64,000 nt of DNA from contig CM066317.1 of NCBI GenBank assembly GCA_033807775.1, positions 9,941,870 through 10,005,869 on the forward strand, written 5' to 3'. A model generated the notes under the pieces. It was not told where the DNA came from and did not search any database. It saw only the letters and a program-made list of their open reading frames with translations. Origin of the DNA: Saussurea involucrata. Its lineage: Eukaryota > Streptophyta > Magnoliopsida > Asterales > Asteraceae. Shown here piece by piece: positions 53,004-64,000 of this stretch; within the stretch, counting starts at the first letter, position 1, and each line of letters starts with the position of its first letter. Made by a program: the position numbers and the translations under genes.

Positions 53004-56000
53004 GTTCAAATAAAAACTCATTTTCAATTGTGAACATGAGGAAGGATCTTAGCCCTTCCATCTCTATTGATCCAATGACTCATATTAAATAGAGTTTTTA
53101 ATTGAAATTATCAATTAAGGTGATTAGGGGTAAAAATGGAAAGATAATTTAAACACACGCCTACCATGTTTGACTTTTTATTTTCTTTTTTAATTAAAAA
53201 CTTTTACCCCCTTAAAGTTTAAAATAAATTATCTTAAAAATTACTAATATTTTAATCAAACAAATTACATAAAAAATGAGAATTCCGTGCTCTTCGATAT
53301 GACATCCATCTCGATATAGTTTTTTTGGTTGTTTTAACCGTTTTTACGTGAAATGTTATATATGTGTTATATTCATTATGAATATTTATGTACGTTCAAG
53401 TGTGTACAACATATCGACACCGTAAGTCCGTAACTCGACATCACCTGCTACAACACTTTATTCAACGTCCTAATACATCGTGTTCTTCATTACCTTAACC
53501 CAAAACCCATCGAGATGAATCGGGAACCTATCGAGTTTCGATTGTGAACCGAAGAACAAAAGAAAGTGTGTCACGTCTCCACACCTTCACGGTCACTCAT
53601 GTATTATTCTTCATTAATAATGTATCATTCAGTATGAATAATACATCATTCAGGGTGAATAATACACGATTTATGAGTTCGTTTATTATTCATCCTGAAT
53701 GATATATAATTCATCCTGAATACTGTATTATTCATCATGAATATTGTATTATTCATCATGAATAGTGAATGAACGTTCACCTTTGTTATTCATACTGAAT
53801 GTGGACACTTGGAGATGTGCATTGTAATACCCCGGGTAAGTTCGTTAGTTAAAAGTCTCATTCCGTTAAATTTAATTAACTTTAAAATTAATGTTTAGGG
53901 TAAGTTTGGGTTAATATATAAGTTTAGGGTGTGTTGGCCATTTTTGATTAGCTCAAGGACTGAATGGGTAAAATTGAGTTAGATAGTATCCATTATTACA
54001 TACAGATATTTCACAAAACAGAAATATCAAGATTGTGTTGTGTGTGTGTTTGGAGAAGAAGCAAAAAGGAGAAAAGAAAGGGTTAGGGATTCTTTTGGTG
54101 TACTTGGAGGTGAATTAAGGTATGTTTCCTTTACATTTTATGTGTATAATTGTATTTAGAAGGTTTCTATCGGAGTAGAATAGTTGAATTCGTGTTGGGT
54201 AATGAATTAGTCGATTTCTGGGTTAAAATTAGCCAAACCAACCGAGGTTTCCGGATAGTATGAATGTGTCCGGGTAGTGTTGTTGATAGTGTCCGGTAGT
54301 TTCTTCATGCAGGTGTCCGGACGAATCTTGCATTCGGTAAGTTCCTCTTTTCATTAAGTTTCCGGACGGATTTAGATACCGGATGGAGTCCGGATTACTG
54401 TGGTTTCCGGATGACGTCCGGATTGGACATGCTGTCCGGAAAGTTGGGGTTGTCCGGATTGGTTGTGTTGTCCGGAAAGTCCTGTTGTCCGGTTACTTTT
54501 GTGGTTTTCGAAAACTTTAGCTGTTTGGTCATTTTTGAGAGTTTAGATGCTTTTGAGTATCCAGTAACCTGTATTTTGTTGACTCATGGTTAGGGAAGGA
54601 ATGAGGACTGGATATACTGTGGACCCGACTTAAGTTCGGGCTGGGGGGGATATTGAGGATAGAGTTATCTAGAGTTCTTAGCTTTAAGTAAGTCTTATGT
54701 GTTCTATTTGGTGAAAAGATATTGTATCTGATTGTTACAGAGCCTGTGAATTCTGGGTAAAGGACTGAACCTGTTAAGAAGGCTTGGAAACGTGTTGATA
54801 AACAAACAGGTGAGTTTTATTTGAAAATGTTTTCAAACTGGAATACATATATGTGTATATCGGATATGTGATAGATGATATGGTTATGTGTTTATGTGTG
54901 AAATATGATATATTGAGATATTATATTTACATGAGCATTACACTACATGGTAGTGAGTTGGCCGGGATTAGGACCGGTGGTGTTGGCCGTAATATTCGTA
55001 CGACGGTGTTGGCTGTAATTGTCGTACAGCGGAGTTAACTTATTAGTTGGCTTGCAACCAACTAATATGGCCATGGAAATGAGACAGGGAAGTACACAAT
55101 GCATGAGTCCTATTTGGTATTTATACTTGTGATATGTATATGGTGTTGGTGCAAATGGTTTCAAACTAACAGGGATTTTCTCACTTAGACCGCTAGGTCT
55201 AACCCTCATTTTGTTTTAAAAATATGTATTCCAGGTCGTGGATCGGGTAAGAGCAAATGAGAAGAGTACTATGTGTTTAGCTTTTGAAAGAAGGAGGTTA
55301 TGAAGACTAAGACGTGTTTTGCTGTTTTAATTTCATAACTAGATATCATGTATTTAGTTAGCGAAAAGTTGTAATGAAATACCCTATTTTGGATTGTAAA
55401 GACTAAAGGGACCGTATTTGTTATATGATGTGTCTTGTTATGTAAAGATGTTATGCAATGTATGTTACTTGTTGTATGTTTGGAAATCCGGGTTGTTACA
55501 TGCATACATATTCATAAAGAATAAAACCAAGTTTCGATTGTGAATCGAAAAACAAAAGAGAGTGTGTCATGTGTTCACACCTTCACGGGCCAGTCATATA
55601 TTATTCATCATGAATAATGTATCATTCAGGATGAATAATACAACATTCAAGGTGAATAATACACGATTCATGTTTAACAATACATGAATCAGGAATTCGT
55701 GTATTATTCATCTTGAATATTGTATTATTCATTTTGAATGCTGTGTTATTCGTCATGAATAGTGAATGAACGTTCCCCTTTGTTATTCATACTGAATATG
55801 GACACCAGGAAACGTGCATACATATTCATACTGAATATAACACATACATATCATTTCATGTAAAAACAGTTAAAATGAATAAAAAACTACATCGAGATGG
55901 ATGTCATATCGAAGAGCACGAAATTCTCGTTTTTTTGATTTAATTTGTTTGATTAAAATATTAGTAATTTTTAAGATAATTTATTTTAAACTTTAAGGGG

Positions 56001-56193
56001 GTAAAATTTTTTTAATTAAAAAAGAAAATAAAAAGTCAAAAATGGTAGGCGCTAATTTAAATTTCCAGATTTGTCCCTAATCACTTCTCAATTGGTTTCA
56101 TTAAGTTTTAACCATTGATTAATTTTTTAAATCTTGATCAATGATTGTGACTTGTCCTCATGTTCACAATTGAAAATGAGTTTTTATTTGAAC
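53004..56193. mobile_element. Fold-back element B with long inverted arms, interrupted by S2
   Basis: The ends GTTCAAATAAAAACTC and its inverse bound it. Arms of about 390 bp (53004-53397 and 55815-56193) are inverted copies, including ACCCCCTTAAAGTTTAAAAT and TTCGATATGACATCCATCTC. The centre holds a direct duplication of about 285 bp (about 53538-53822 and 55528-55815) rich in ATTCATCATGAAT-like palindromes. No coding. (TA)n tracts flank it. Confidence 0.8.
53823..55500 (+). repeat. S2: Gypsy solo LTR in fold-back B
   Basis: 1678 bp, TGTAATACCCCGGGTAAG to TCCGGGTTGTTACA, flanked by the 5 bp duplication TGCAT (53818-53822, 55501-55505). A cluster of TCCGGA/TCCGGATT words lies at 54246-54490. 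The same family as S1 by both ends. A solo LTR arises by recombination between two LTRs, so an element was once inserted and lost here. Confidence 0.92.
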
Positions 56194-56197
56194 CCAC

Positions 56198-56200
<3 letters not shown>

Positions 56201-56249
<49 letters not shown>
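56201..56249. repeat. (TA)n microsatellite
   Basis: About 48 bases of TA at the right edge of the fold-back block. Confidence 0.9.
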
Positions 56250-56252
<3 letters not shown>

Positions 56253-56433
56253 AACCCAAAATTGCAATCAAGTATTCTAACTATACTAAAATGACACTAA
56301 CACCCTTAAACTTACAAATCGCCACAAACAAACCCTAAACTAATAAACGTAAAACAAATAAATAAATTCAAATCTTAACTTAAACAAAAACGAAAAACTC
56401 AAAATAAATAACGAACTTACCCGAGGTATTACA
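56250..56433 (-). repeat. S1: split Gypsy solo LTR, 5' start piece
   Basis: On the minus strand it begins TGTAATACCTCGGGTAAG, nearly the S2 start, and runs about 185 bp to the (TA)n tract. Confidence 0.75.
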
Positions 56434-56531
56434 ACTTCAAAGGGGACATGGCCATTTCACAGCCAATCAAAACCAAAGTTATATCAACATAACTATTGAT
56501 TTCAAAATCAACTCATACGTGGGTTTAAAAT

Positions 56532-58156
56532 TGTAACAACCGGGTATTTCTTGCATGTTCTGAAGTTTGGTGGCCAATGTCCAAAAAGCTAAAGTTAAAC
56601 TTAGGGACCTTTGTGCAATTGTTGGAGAGTATATAAGGGATGCAAATCCCTAGGTTTGCTGATTTTTTTACTCTTTGTTTGTGGATGTTGGCGGCTGAAA
56701 GAAGAGAGAAAGGAGTTTTTGGAAGGAGTCTTGTTCAAGGAAGGATTTGTTCAGGTAATCTTCCCTAAATTCGTTTCCTGATTGTCGCAAGCTTTCTTTT
56801 CTCTTTTGTCTAAGAATTTGGGGTTGAAACCGTGAGGGGTTTCTATGTTTTCATCTAAGCATCCCTTTTAATGGGTATTGTGGGCTTTGTTGATAATGTA
56901 TTGATTTGGTAGTCTAAAGATGGAGTGTTTAAGAGTTTTATGGTTGGGGTTTGATTACAGTTGATTGCCTAATCAAACCCACAACAGATAACCTGTTTTA
57001 ATCGCTTTTAGAAAAACGAGTTTCGTCCAGTCCGTAGTTTCTGGATACTGGAAGTTCTCGATGTCTCAGTGGTTTCCGGATAGGTTGTAAGTGTTCGGGT
57101 AGAGTTTATCGTGGAAGTTACCGGATATGTGTTCTTACCAGATAAGTTGGGTTACCAGGTGTTTAGTATCCGGGTAAAGGGTGTGTCCGGAAAGTCCTAA
57201 TATCCGGAGAGTTCGGGTATCCGGAAAGTTCGGGTATCCAGAAAGTGTTAGGCAGCCGGAAAGTTCTGGATCATTATTACTGATTAAGAAACTGCCTGAT
57301 CTTTTAGGTGTCAAGTTTGGTTAACTCGAGAGTAGAACAAATGTGTGTACAGTATCGTCAAGGTGAGTTCCCTAAACCATTTTTACGACGTACGATGTTA
57401 AATGTTTTTTTAACTGATTATGGTTCTTTACGATCATGAAATGTTTACGAATAGATGTGCATGTTTCCCATGAAAATACCGATTTTATCTAAAAGAATAT
57501 TTGGCATGATGAACTGAGAATTATGATTTACAAAGGTTCTAAGTTGCATGTTTTATGAAATGAATGATGTGCTATGTGGGGTCGGTGTGCACTGTGGGAT
57601 CAGAGAGCCTCGGGATCCGATGATCCCTTGGATATTATGACAGACCGGTAGGTTGGAATTCGTTTCCCTCCTATCCGGGTAGAGGGGAGTCTGCTTGGGC
57701 CCCGATACGAGGCGAGAGGGGAGTCTGCTGGGGGCCCCGATCGCGGAATGTTTATGTGATCCATTACACGGTGCAGTACCATGTTTGTTGATATGTGAAG
57801 ATTTTCGATGAATTTTTATAAATGATTTCATATTGTTTATACATGTTGTTTTCGGAGGGAATTCACTAGACCTTTTGGTCTAACCCTCGCTTTTTAAAAA
57901 CTAAACCATTTTCAGATAAGCGATCTGCAGGTTCTTCTAGTAAGAACTACGAGATAGCACAAGGAGGAAATTGGAGCTTAGAGCGACACCATAATTTTGA
58001 TTATTACCTTTAGATAGAGCTCTCGGCTGTGGATTAGAGACTTCCGCTGTCAAATTTTGTTTAGTATAGATTAATGAAGTATTAAAGACAAGGTTTATTA
58101 TGTAATTCAAATGCTTATTCTATGTTAATGCTATGTTATGTTTTTGGGACGTTACA
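56532..58156 (+). repeat. 5' LTR of E7
   Basis: 1625 bp, TGTAACAACCGGGTATTTC to TTTTGGGACGTTACA. It has a cluster of TCCGGA/CCGGAAAG words at about 57060-57260. It carries a GC-rich direct repeat of GAGGGGAGTCTGCT at about 57680-57740. Confidence 0.9.
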
Positions 58157-58171
58157 AATGGTATCAGAGCC
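58157..58171 (+). other. E7 primer binding site
   Basis: AATGGTATCAGAGCC, tRNA-iMet type, directly after the LTR. Confidence 0.9.
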
Positions 58172-58448
58172 TTAGTTTAAGGGATTTAGGTGACCGGTCG
58201 GGCCTAAACTTAAACTGTAAGAGGAGGAATACAGTTGAGACATAAGATTGCCTCTAGGAACGATCACTATAAATGCGCTTAGGAATAAGGTGCCAAGGAC
58301 AAACGTGTAAGGTAAGTTTGGGATTATACCTGGCCAGTGTATTTACGAACTTACAGGTACATGTGCGTGCTTAAATTTACCTTATATAGCAAATTTGTTG
58401 TGTCATGTCTAGCAAAGGTTAATTGTTGTTTCCTTTCAGTTTAACGCT

Positions 58449-59866
58449 ATGGCTGGGAGAACGTTGAGGAGTAGGTCAGTACCTATTATCCCAAGGAATC
58501 AGGATGAGGAGGTCCCAGTTATTGAACCGGTGGAACCTACGAGGGCGACTGTTACCCGTGGAAGGGGTAGGGGTCATGGGAGGGGTCGAGGAAGAGCACC
58601 CCGCCGGGCCGCCACCCAAGTGGTCGGAGATGGAGGAAACTCGAACCGAAGAACGACTTGTGTGACTAGAAGGGCGAAGAGTGTGGAAGTCCCCGCCCAC
58701 CAAGAACAGGAGAGTTCAGCTTCTACGAGAAGGGTAACTCAGCCGAGGGGACGTGGTCGAGGCCACGGATCTACTTTTGTCACCCGAGAGAATCTGGCTG
58801 CTGAGCTAGGTAAAATTCAGGAGACTTTGCAAGCCCACCTTACTAAGCAGAATGAGTCAGCCTCGGGAAGCAAAGAGGCGAGTGAGAACATGGAAAGTAT
58901 GGAACTGTCAAGCCCGGTAGAGACTGGTACTGGGAGTCACTCGAAAACAACCCCTCTGATGGTGAATGAGTCAGCAGCTAAGGGATGCAGTTACAAGGCC
59001 TTTGCCTCATGCAAGCCCCCTACTTTCAAGGGCGAGTGTGACCCTGTCCTGGCAATGAAATGGGTGAAAGAGATGGAATTGGTATTCGATACGTGCAAGT
59101 GTGCTGATGGAGATAGGGTGATGTTTGCCCTATCCATGCTAAAGTCCGATGCAGTTTACTGGTGGGATGCTGAGACTGGGGGAAAGGGTTCGGCAATGGC
59201 TAAGGGAATGATGTGGGAAACGTTTGTGGAAAGATTTAAAGCACAGTTTTGTCCACTCGCAGCAGTAAAGAAGTTAGAAGAAGAGTTTTTGGGTTTGGAA
59301 CAGGGGGAAATGTCGGTACGAGAGTATACTTCCAAGTTTATCGAAAAATCTCGTTTTGCAGATCTTTATGTACCAACAGAGGAATGTCGGGTGGAACGTT
59401 TCATTTACGGGCTGAAGAGCAGCATCAGAGAACTAGTTTTGACAAGAAACCCCACTACCTTTCAAGCGGCCATCAATACAGCCGAGCTGATTGAGAAGGA
59501 AAAGAATCACCAGACGACTGAGAAGGGTGGTGAGAAACGTAAATGGGATGGACCGGGTAATGACTCGAGGAAAGGGAAGGTGTTCCGACCAAAAACTCGT
59601 GCTAACTAAGATTCAACTGGCAAACCGTGTAGTAAGTGTAACAAGACACACCGGGGAGAATGTATGGCCGGGTCCAATTCGTGCTACCGGTGTGGGTTGC
59701 CCGGTCATGTGTCAAGGGATTATCCCAATGAGAAATCATGTTACCAGTGTGGAGCTACGGGTCACGTGCGGTATGACTGTCTGCAATTGAAGAAGGGTGG
59801 GCCAACTCAGTATGGAGATCGTCAGGGAGGAAAAGGCAGTGATAAGGGAGCAGAATCGGCGCGTCC
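58449..59866 (+). pseudogene. gag: E7 Gag, one in-frame stop, truncated by E8
   Basis: It starts MAGRTLRSRS with an Arg/Gly-rich N-terminus (RGRGRGHGRGRGR). The retrotransposon gag domain (CKPPTFKGECDPVLAMKWV; FKAQFCPLAAVKKLEEEFL) matches E6 in order. An in-frame TAA stands at 59607-59609. The same frame then continues with a GECMAG segment and two knuckles. The first (CYRCGLPGHVSRDY) has lost its last Cys to Tyr; the second (CYQCGATGHVRYDC) is intact. The frame runs into the E8 LTR at 59867. Gag would package the element RNA; this copy is inactive. Confidence 0.9.
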
Positions 59867-60844
59867 TGTAACACCCTAAATTTTAAACGCTAAATATAGG
59901 GGATTTCCGGAAAATGGGTAAATTTAAACCTCAAAATACGATCCAACTATAACCCATACATGCAACGGGGTAGTTTGGACAATGATTAAACATAGGAGTA
60001 TTGAGACATAAAACACGACAGCCTATTAATCTAGAATTTAAAGTATGCTAGATTAATTCGGGTGTCACTATATCTCCAAAAAGTCTCTCATCTCGAATCC
60101 CCAAAAGCCCGACCCTCCAGGCTCCTAGCATGGTCGGCAACTCAACAAGGTCTAGACACCGCTAGTGGGACCTGTAATCCACAAACATGCAACATCAAGT
60201 GTTAGAGAAAAGTCCAGTGAGATTATATGAAAAGCACATTTATATAATTTTGACAAAAAGGCATAGAATGATGTTACCGGCTCTGTGTGATCTCAAATTA
60301 CCACAATTCAATTCATTAAGCGTTCCCACCTGAACATAATTATAAAACCGAGAAACATTCCTTTCGCAACAAAATACGAGGGAGACCCGTTGCCGTCGGG
60401 ATGACAAGAATACGGGAATGGAGTCACCCACGACGTTATAGGATAGCACCTCAAGTCCCGGTCCTATTTCTCATGCCATAAATACATCACAACCTCAAAC
60501 CATCTCATACCATGCCTTTAGTGCCTACTCCGTCGAGTTACACCTCAAGGACTTATGGGACCACATTGCATATCCGAACTAGACGAGTTACACCTCAAGG
60601 ACCCCAACGTCCCCTAATGCCTACTCACTAGTGATCCAATACGGCCAACAATAGCATGAACAATTAGTCCATAAGGTCTAAATCCTCGTGCACAAGGAGA
60701 TAGACATCCAATAATTCCATACTATAGTGAAGGAAACATATAAAATAATTCATAGGAGTTATAGCACAAAGACAATCTTCGCATATCAATTACTTAGCAT
60801 GTGAACTCAACCTTATGAAGATAGCAAATATTTACGACCAAGCA

Positions 60845-60955
60845 TATATATATATATATATATGCACATACATACGCATCTACTTATATTTTTGCATATA
60901 TAATCATACACACATATATACGTATTTATACATATATAAGTATATCTATTCATAC

Positions 60956-61009
<54 letters not shown>

Positions 61010-61085
61010 AAACATACTCATATATACATATTTATACATACCTATATAAATATGCATACATATATGTACATATATAACTATGAGC

Positions 61086-61131
<46 letters not shown>

Positions 61132-61199
61132 ATACTCATATACACATATTTATACACACATACATAATAATGGGCACAATATATATATATATATATATA
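60845..61199. repeat. TA-rich microsatellite region
   Basis: Several (TA)n blocks (about 60959-61007, 61091-61128, 61181-61199) separated by CATA-rich sequence. Confidence 0.9.
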
Positions 61200-61530
61200 T
61201 AGAGGCGGGTTCAAACGAGGAGCGTACCAATTTAAGAAAACGCGAGGAGCACCACCCATGTACTGAATCACATGTGATTCACTACTGCTAATCACATGTG
61301 ATTCACAACTGATCGGGGGGGGGGGGCTTGCGCCCATGTAGTGGATCACATGTGATTCACAACTAAAATCATGTGTGATCCGAGCGACTTGGCCGACTCG
61401 CGAACCAGGTCGCGACCCAGGTCGCCCGCTATCCGAATTTTTCGCAGTTGTGGATCACATGTGATCCAGTACATGGCAGGCGCTCCTCGCGTTCTCGTAA
61501 ATATGTACGCTCCTCGTTTGAACCTTCCTC

Positions 61531-61531
<1 letters not shown>
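61200..61531. mobile_element. MITE C with CACATGTG palindromes
   Basis: The ends GAGGCGGGTTCAAACGAGGA and, inverted, GAGGAAGGTTCAAACGAGGA bound about 331 bp; the shared arm extends through CGCGAGGAGC. Inside are several ATCACATGTGAT palindromes (about 61267, 61290, 61347, 61452) and a G-run of 10. (TA)n flanks it on both sides. Confidence 0.85.

Positions 61532-61582
<51 letters not shown>
61532..61582. repeat. (TA)n-(TG)n microsatellite
   Basis: A short TA block followed by about 17 TG units. Confidence 0.92.
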
Positions 61583-61584
<2 letters not shown>

Positions 61585-62652
61585 ACCACCTACACAAAAA
61601 CACAAGTTTATACATTAGGATGAACACAATGTGAATGTATGCATGTATTCACCAAATCCCATCACTTTGGTAAACCCTAGTCTCTTGGACAAAGTCATAA
61701 CTTCATAAATCAATCCACATTTTGATAAAAGAACATTTTAGTTGAATAAGATGAATAAAATACTCACCAACTAGGGTCTTGTAGGAGAAACCCCAACCTT
61801 GAAGGAACCCTAGAATTGAGGAACACTTGGATCTTGAAGGAGGAACCCTAGATTCAAAAGATACATTCCTCAACAAAATAACCTTACAAAAGTGTAGAGA
61901 TTAAACTACTAAGAAACTTACTTTGAATAGTTAGTTGAGAAAAACCCTAAATGAGAAACCCTAGCTCTTGAGACTTGACTTGAATCTTAGCTAGCCAAAC
62001 TTGAACACTCACTTGAAGTATGTAACAATATAGAAATTAAAACCTTAGAGAATCTCCATTAAAGTTTCTAGGTTTATAGAGAAGAAATAAATGAGGAAGA
62101 GAAATAAATAAGAAAGGATGTGGGATAGGTTTGATGTCGGCCGAAAAAGAAATGAGAGAGGGAGTGAAGCAACCAACCAAGTATGAGAGAATTTAATGCC
62201 TTCTAAAAAGAGATAGTCGGCTGCCCTATTTAAGCAAATGAATCCCGCCGGCGATGATGCCTCAACGCGAGAGTGACACGTCACAAACGCCGACACTCTC
62301 GCTAACTTGGTACCGTGGCTCACGACGGACAACATCACACCTGTCGATTGTGACATCTCGCGAGAGTGACACGACAAGGTCGCCGGCACTCTCGCCGACC
62401 TGGTACCGCCGGCAACAAAACCAATTTGAATCTCACGTGATCGGCATGCAGGCAATCCATCCTCAACATAAAAAAATTTATAGAAATTACTTGCTTAATT
62501 ATTCATATATATATATATATATTATCTTTTATCTTTTTCTTTAAAAAGCAAAGTCTAAAATATGAAATGCTCAAGGCGAGATGTAACCCAACGAATTTAC
62601 GTCGAACGGAAAATACGGGTAAGTGGCTTATTGCGAGATTCAGTGTGTTACA

Positions 62653-62687
62653 ATCCTCCCCTCCTTGAAGAAATTTCGTCCTCGAAA
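62653..62687 (-). other. E8 polypurine tract region
   Basis: On the minus strand TTTCGAGGACGAAATTTC then CTTCAAGGAGGGGAGGAT, the usual Gypsy/Tekay-like end of pol and plus-strand primer, directly before the LTR. Confidence 0.85.
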
Positions 62688-62925
62688 TTTGTACTAACTG
62701 ATGAGATGAGTACCTCCTCCTCACATCCTCTTCCGATTCCCATGTGATGTTGGTGCCCCGACTGTGCGTTCATTACACCTTCACCATTAAACTTCACTCA
62801 ATACTACTCGTTGACCAATCACCACTCTATAACTAAAACATCGAGTAGTGTACTCACAGACACAGTCAAAGATTTGTAAAACATGGTCGAATAAAAGAGC
62901 AGTTGGTGCCAGAATCAAACAATGC
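62688..62925 (-). pseudogene. E8 pol remnant: protease start fused to integrase C-terminus
   Basis: After a TGA following Gag, the frame shows ALFDSGTNCSF (retropepsin active site) and then breaks. Near 62690-62755 it resumes as NITWESEEDVRRRY, the end of a chromodomain-like integrase tail. Everything from protease through RT, RNase H and the integrase core is missing, a deletion of several kilobases. Confidence 0.75.
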
Positions 62926-64000
62926 TCAAGCGGGTAAGGAGTTGAGTAAGAACGTACCCGACACTCCGTCCGCGGTTTCCTTCGCTTCCTCCTTTTTCAT
63001 TTGAAAGGCTCTCCCTTGAGCCTTAGGGATGGAGTCCCTTCTTTGTTGTGCCCCTGAGTGAGTCCCCTCCACGGCTCCCTTCAATTTGGGACACTCCCTC
63101 CTCATGTGTCCCATCTCCTTGCACTCATAGCACACTGTACCCCTTATAGGACAGTCCAGGCTGATATGCCCCGACTTCCCACACTTGTAGCACGAAGTTT
63201 GGCCCGCGTTGCAAGAACCGAAGTGCTTACTCTTGCATTTAGGGCACCACCTTGCCTCCCGTCGACTGTCCCCTCCTTTTCCACTTGGTTGAAGTCTCGG
63301 CTCCTCAAACGAGCTTGAAGAGTTCTCCCACTTTCTCTTCTCTCTGACCCTTTGCTTTTCCTCGCTATCCCTTGCATAAACCCTCTCCATCACTTTCGTT
63401 TCTTCAATAATCTCCCGAAGATTTGTGGCTCTCGAATTTCGGACCATTTCCATCATGTTCGCCGACAACCCTTTCAAATACGCCTTCATCTTTTCCTTCT
63501 CACTCGGGGCCACGTGCCCTACAAGGTTTAACTTCTCCATAAAGATGCGGGTGTACCCCTTCACCGACATATTTCTCTTCTTTAATGACCAGAACTCCTC
63601 CTCGATCATATCCATCTCTTGCTCGTTACAATACTCTTCCAAAATATTCTTCTTGAATGTTGGCCAAGTCATTTTAGCTAATACCAAAGTCTCCAAAGTT
63701 GAAGTGTAGACATTCCACCAAGTCAAAGCCAAACCCCGAAGAATTTGAGAACTAAACTTCACCTTCTGATTCTCCTCACAGTCACAAGCCCGAAAGGCCT
63801 GCTCAATCTCCCGAATCCAGTTCATGCAGGCAACTGGATCGTCCGAACCGGCGAACTCCGGTGGTTTACAACATAGGAAGGTCTTGTAAGAGCATACCCT
63901 TCCCGTCGGCCTCGTCTCCAAAGTAACTATTCCATCTGTCCGGTTTTCATCACCTGTACCACCAGATACCACAACACCCACGTTTTCTTCAATTGTCTCG
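62926..64000 (-). CDS. gag: Gypsy Gag of E8 (5' end beyond the window)
   Basis: The frame is open from the window edge to the stop at 62926; the true start lies to the right. It has the retrotransposon gag domain (CKPPEFAGSDDPVACMNWI; EEEFWSLKKRNMSVKGYT), a basic linker and three Cys clusters: CPKCKSKHFGSC and the canonical knuckles CYKCGKSGHISLDC and CYECKEMGHMRREC. It ends in GTFLLNSLPA, where protease normally begins. No internal stop was seen, so Gag may still be made while pol is lost, giving a Gag-only element like E3/E5 but of the Gypsy type. Confidence 0.88.
   Translation of the reverse strand, partial: ETIEENVGVVVSGGTGDENRTDGIVTLETRPTGRVCSYKTFLCCKPPEFAGSDDPVACMNWIREIEQAFRACDCEENQKVKFSSQILRGLALTWWNVYTSTLETLVLAKMTWPTFKKNILEEYCNEQEMDMIEEEFWSLKKRNMSVKGYTRIFMEKLNLVGHVAPSEKEKMKAYLKGLSANMMEMVRNSRATNLREIIEETKVMERVYARDSEEKQRVREKRKWENSSSSFEEPRLQPSGKGGDSRREARWCPKCKSKHFGSCNAGQTSCYKCGKSGHISLDCPIRGTVCYECKEMGHMRRECPKLKGAVEGTHSGAQQRRDSIPKAQGRAFQMKKEEAKETADGVSGTFLLNSLPA

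Larger units (their letters stand above)
56532..59866 (+). mobile_element. E7: Tekay-like Gypsy element, 5' part (cut by E8)
   Basis: 5' LTR, tRNA-Met primer site and gag are present; the element is interrupted at 59866 by E8 and its pol would lie right of the window. The Gag is a close relative of that of E6 but the LTR belongs to another subfamily. The five bases ahead of the LTR are AAAAT. Confidence 0.9.
59867..62652 (-). repeat. 3' LTR of E8
   Basis: 2786 bp; on the minus strand TGTAACACACTGAATC to TTTAGGGTGTTACA. It contains TA-rich microsatellites at about 60845-61200, MITE C and a (TG)n run. No ORF in it is convincing; the apparent Tyr/Ile-rich ORFs are translated microsatellite. Confidence 0.88.
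59867..64000 (-). mobile_element. E8: Gypsy element with most of pol deleted (3' part in window)
   Basis: On the minus strand: gag (from the window edge to 62926), a short pol remnant, polypurine tract, then a 2.8 kb 3' LTR ending at 59867 inside the E7 gag. The five bases left of it are CGTCC. The 5' LTR lies outside the window. MITE C and long microsatellites enlarge the LTR. Confidence 0.88.

Noticed and set aside
60815..61349. ORFs on both strands rich in Tyr/Ile (60815-61129, 61032-61349)
   Set aside because: They are translations of TA and CATA microsatellites, not genes.

Overview
The window is plant nuclear DNA, almost certainly from a eudicot and probably from Asteraceae. Reasons: it is AT-rich with long microsatellites; it holds a papain-type protease gene with plant-style introns; and it is packed with nested LTR retrotransposons whose primer sites match initiator tRNA-Met. 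The large Copia element carries a downstream accessory ORF of a type I recall from Asteraceae Copia elements. The family assignment is from memory and was not searched. The only convincing host gene is a three-exon papain-like cysteine protease at 3614-4906 (minus). No rRNA, tRNA or CRISPR was seen.

Layout. 1-3399: E1, the 3' part of a chimeric Copia element (plus), sits inside the gag of E2, an older Copia element (minus). 3400-7612: the protease gene, intergenic DNA and two inverted-repeat elements (MITEs). 7613-23037: E3, a pol-less Copia element (plus, TSD ACTTA), itself interrupted by E6, a Tekay/Del-like Gypsy chromovirus (minus, 11083-19473, TSD ATGGC). E3 lies in an old Athila-like element whose primer site and gag remnant follow at 23522-24075. 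24085-27927: decayed repeats. 27928-41821: E4, a 13.9 kb Sirevirus-like Copia element (plus, TSD TAAAT; LTRs differ at 1 of 240 positions). It has gag, pol and a very long accessory ORF, and its RNase H region is split by a 364 bp TRIM. 42041-56433: an old minus-strand Gypsy solo LTR (S1), split by E5 (42454-51542, pol-less Copia, minus, TSD CCAAC) and by a block of fold-back elements holding a second solo LTR of the same family (S2, 53823-55500, TSD TGCAT). E5 in turn contains a hAT transposon and a small solo LTR. 56532-64000: E7, a Tekay-like element (plus), cut by E8, a pol-deleted Gypsy element (minus) that runs off the window.

How it fits together. E1, E3, E4 and E5 form one interacting retroelement community. 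E4 is the only one with a near-complete pol. E3 and E5 encode only a protein resembling the C-terminal half of an E4-type Gag. E1 joins E4-type gag/pol to an E3/E5-type 3' end at a 5 bp microhomology. The E3 LTR looks like an E5-type U3 joined to an E4-type U5. Both families carry regularly spaced RNA-hairpin arrays: a 43 bp period in E4, and a 46 bp period with covarying stem bases in E3/E5. These arrays, the long accessory ORF and the reduced Gag-only elements are the most novel content here.
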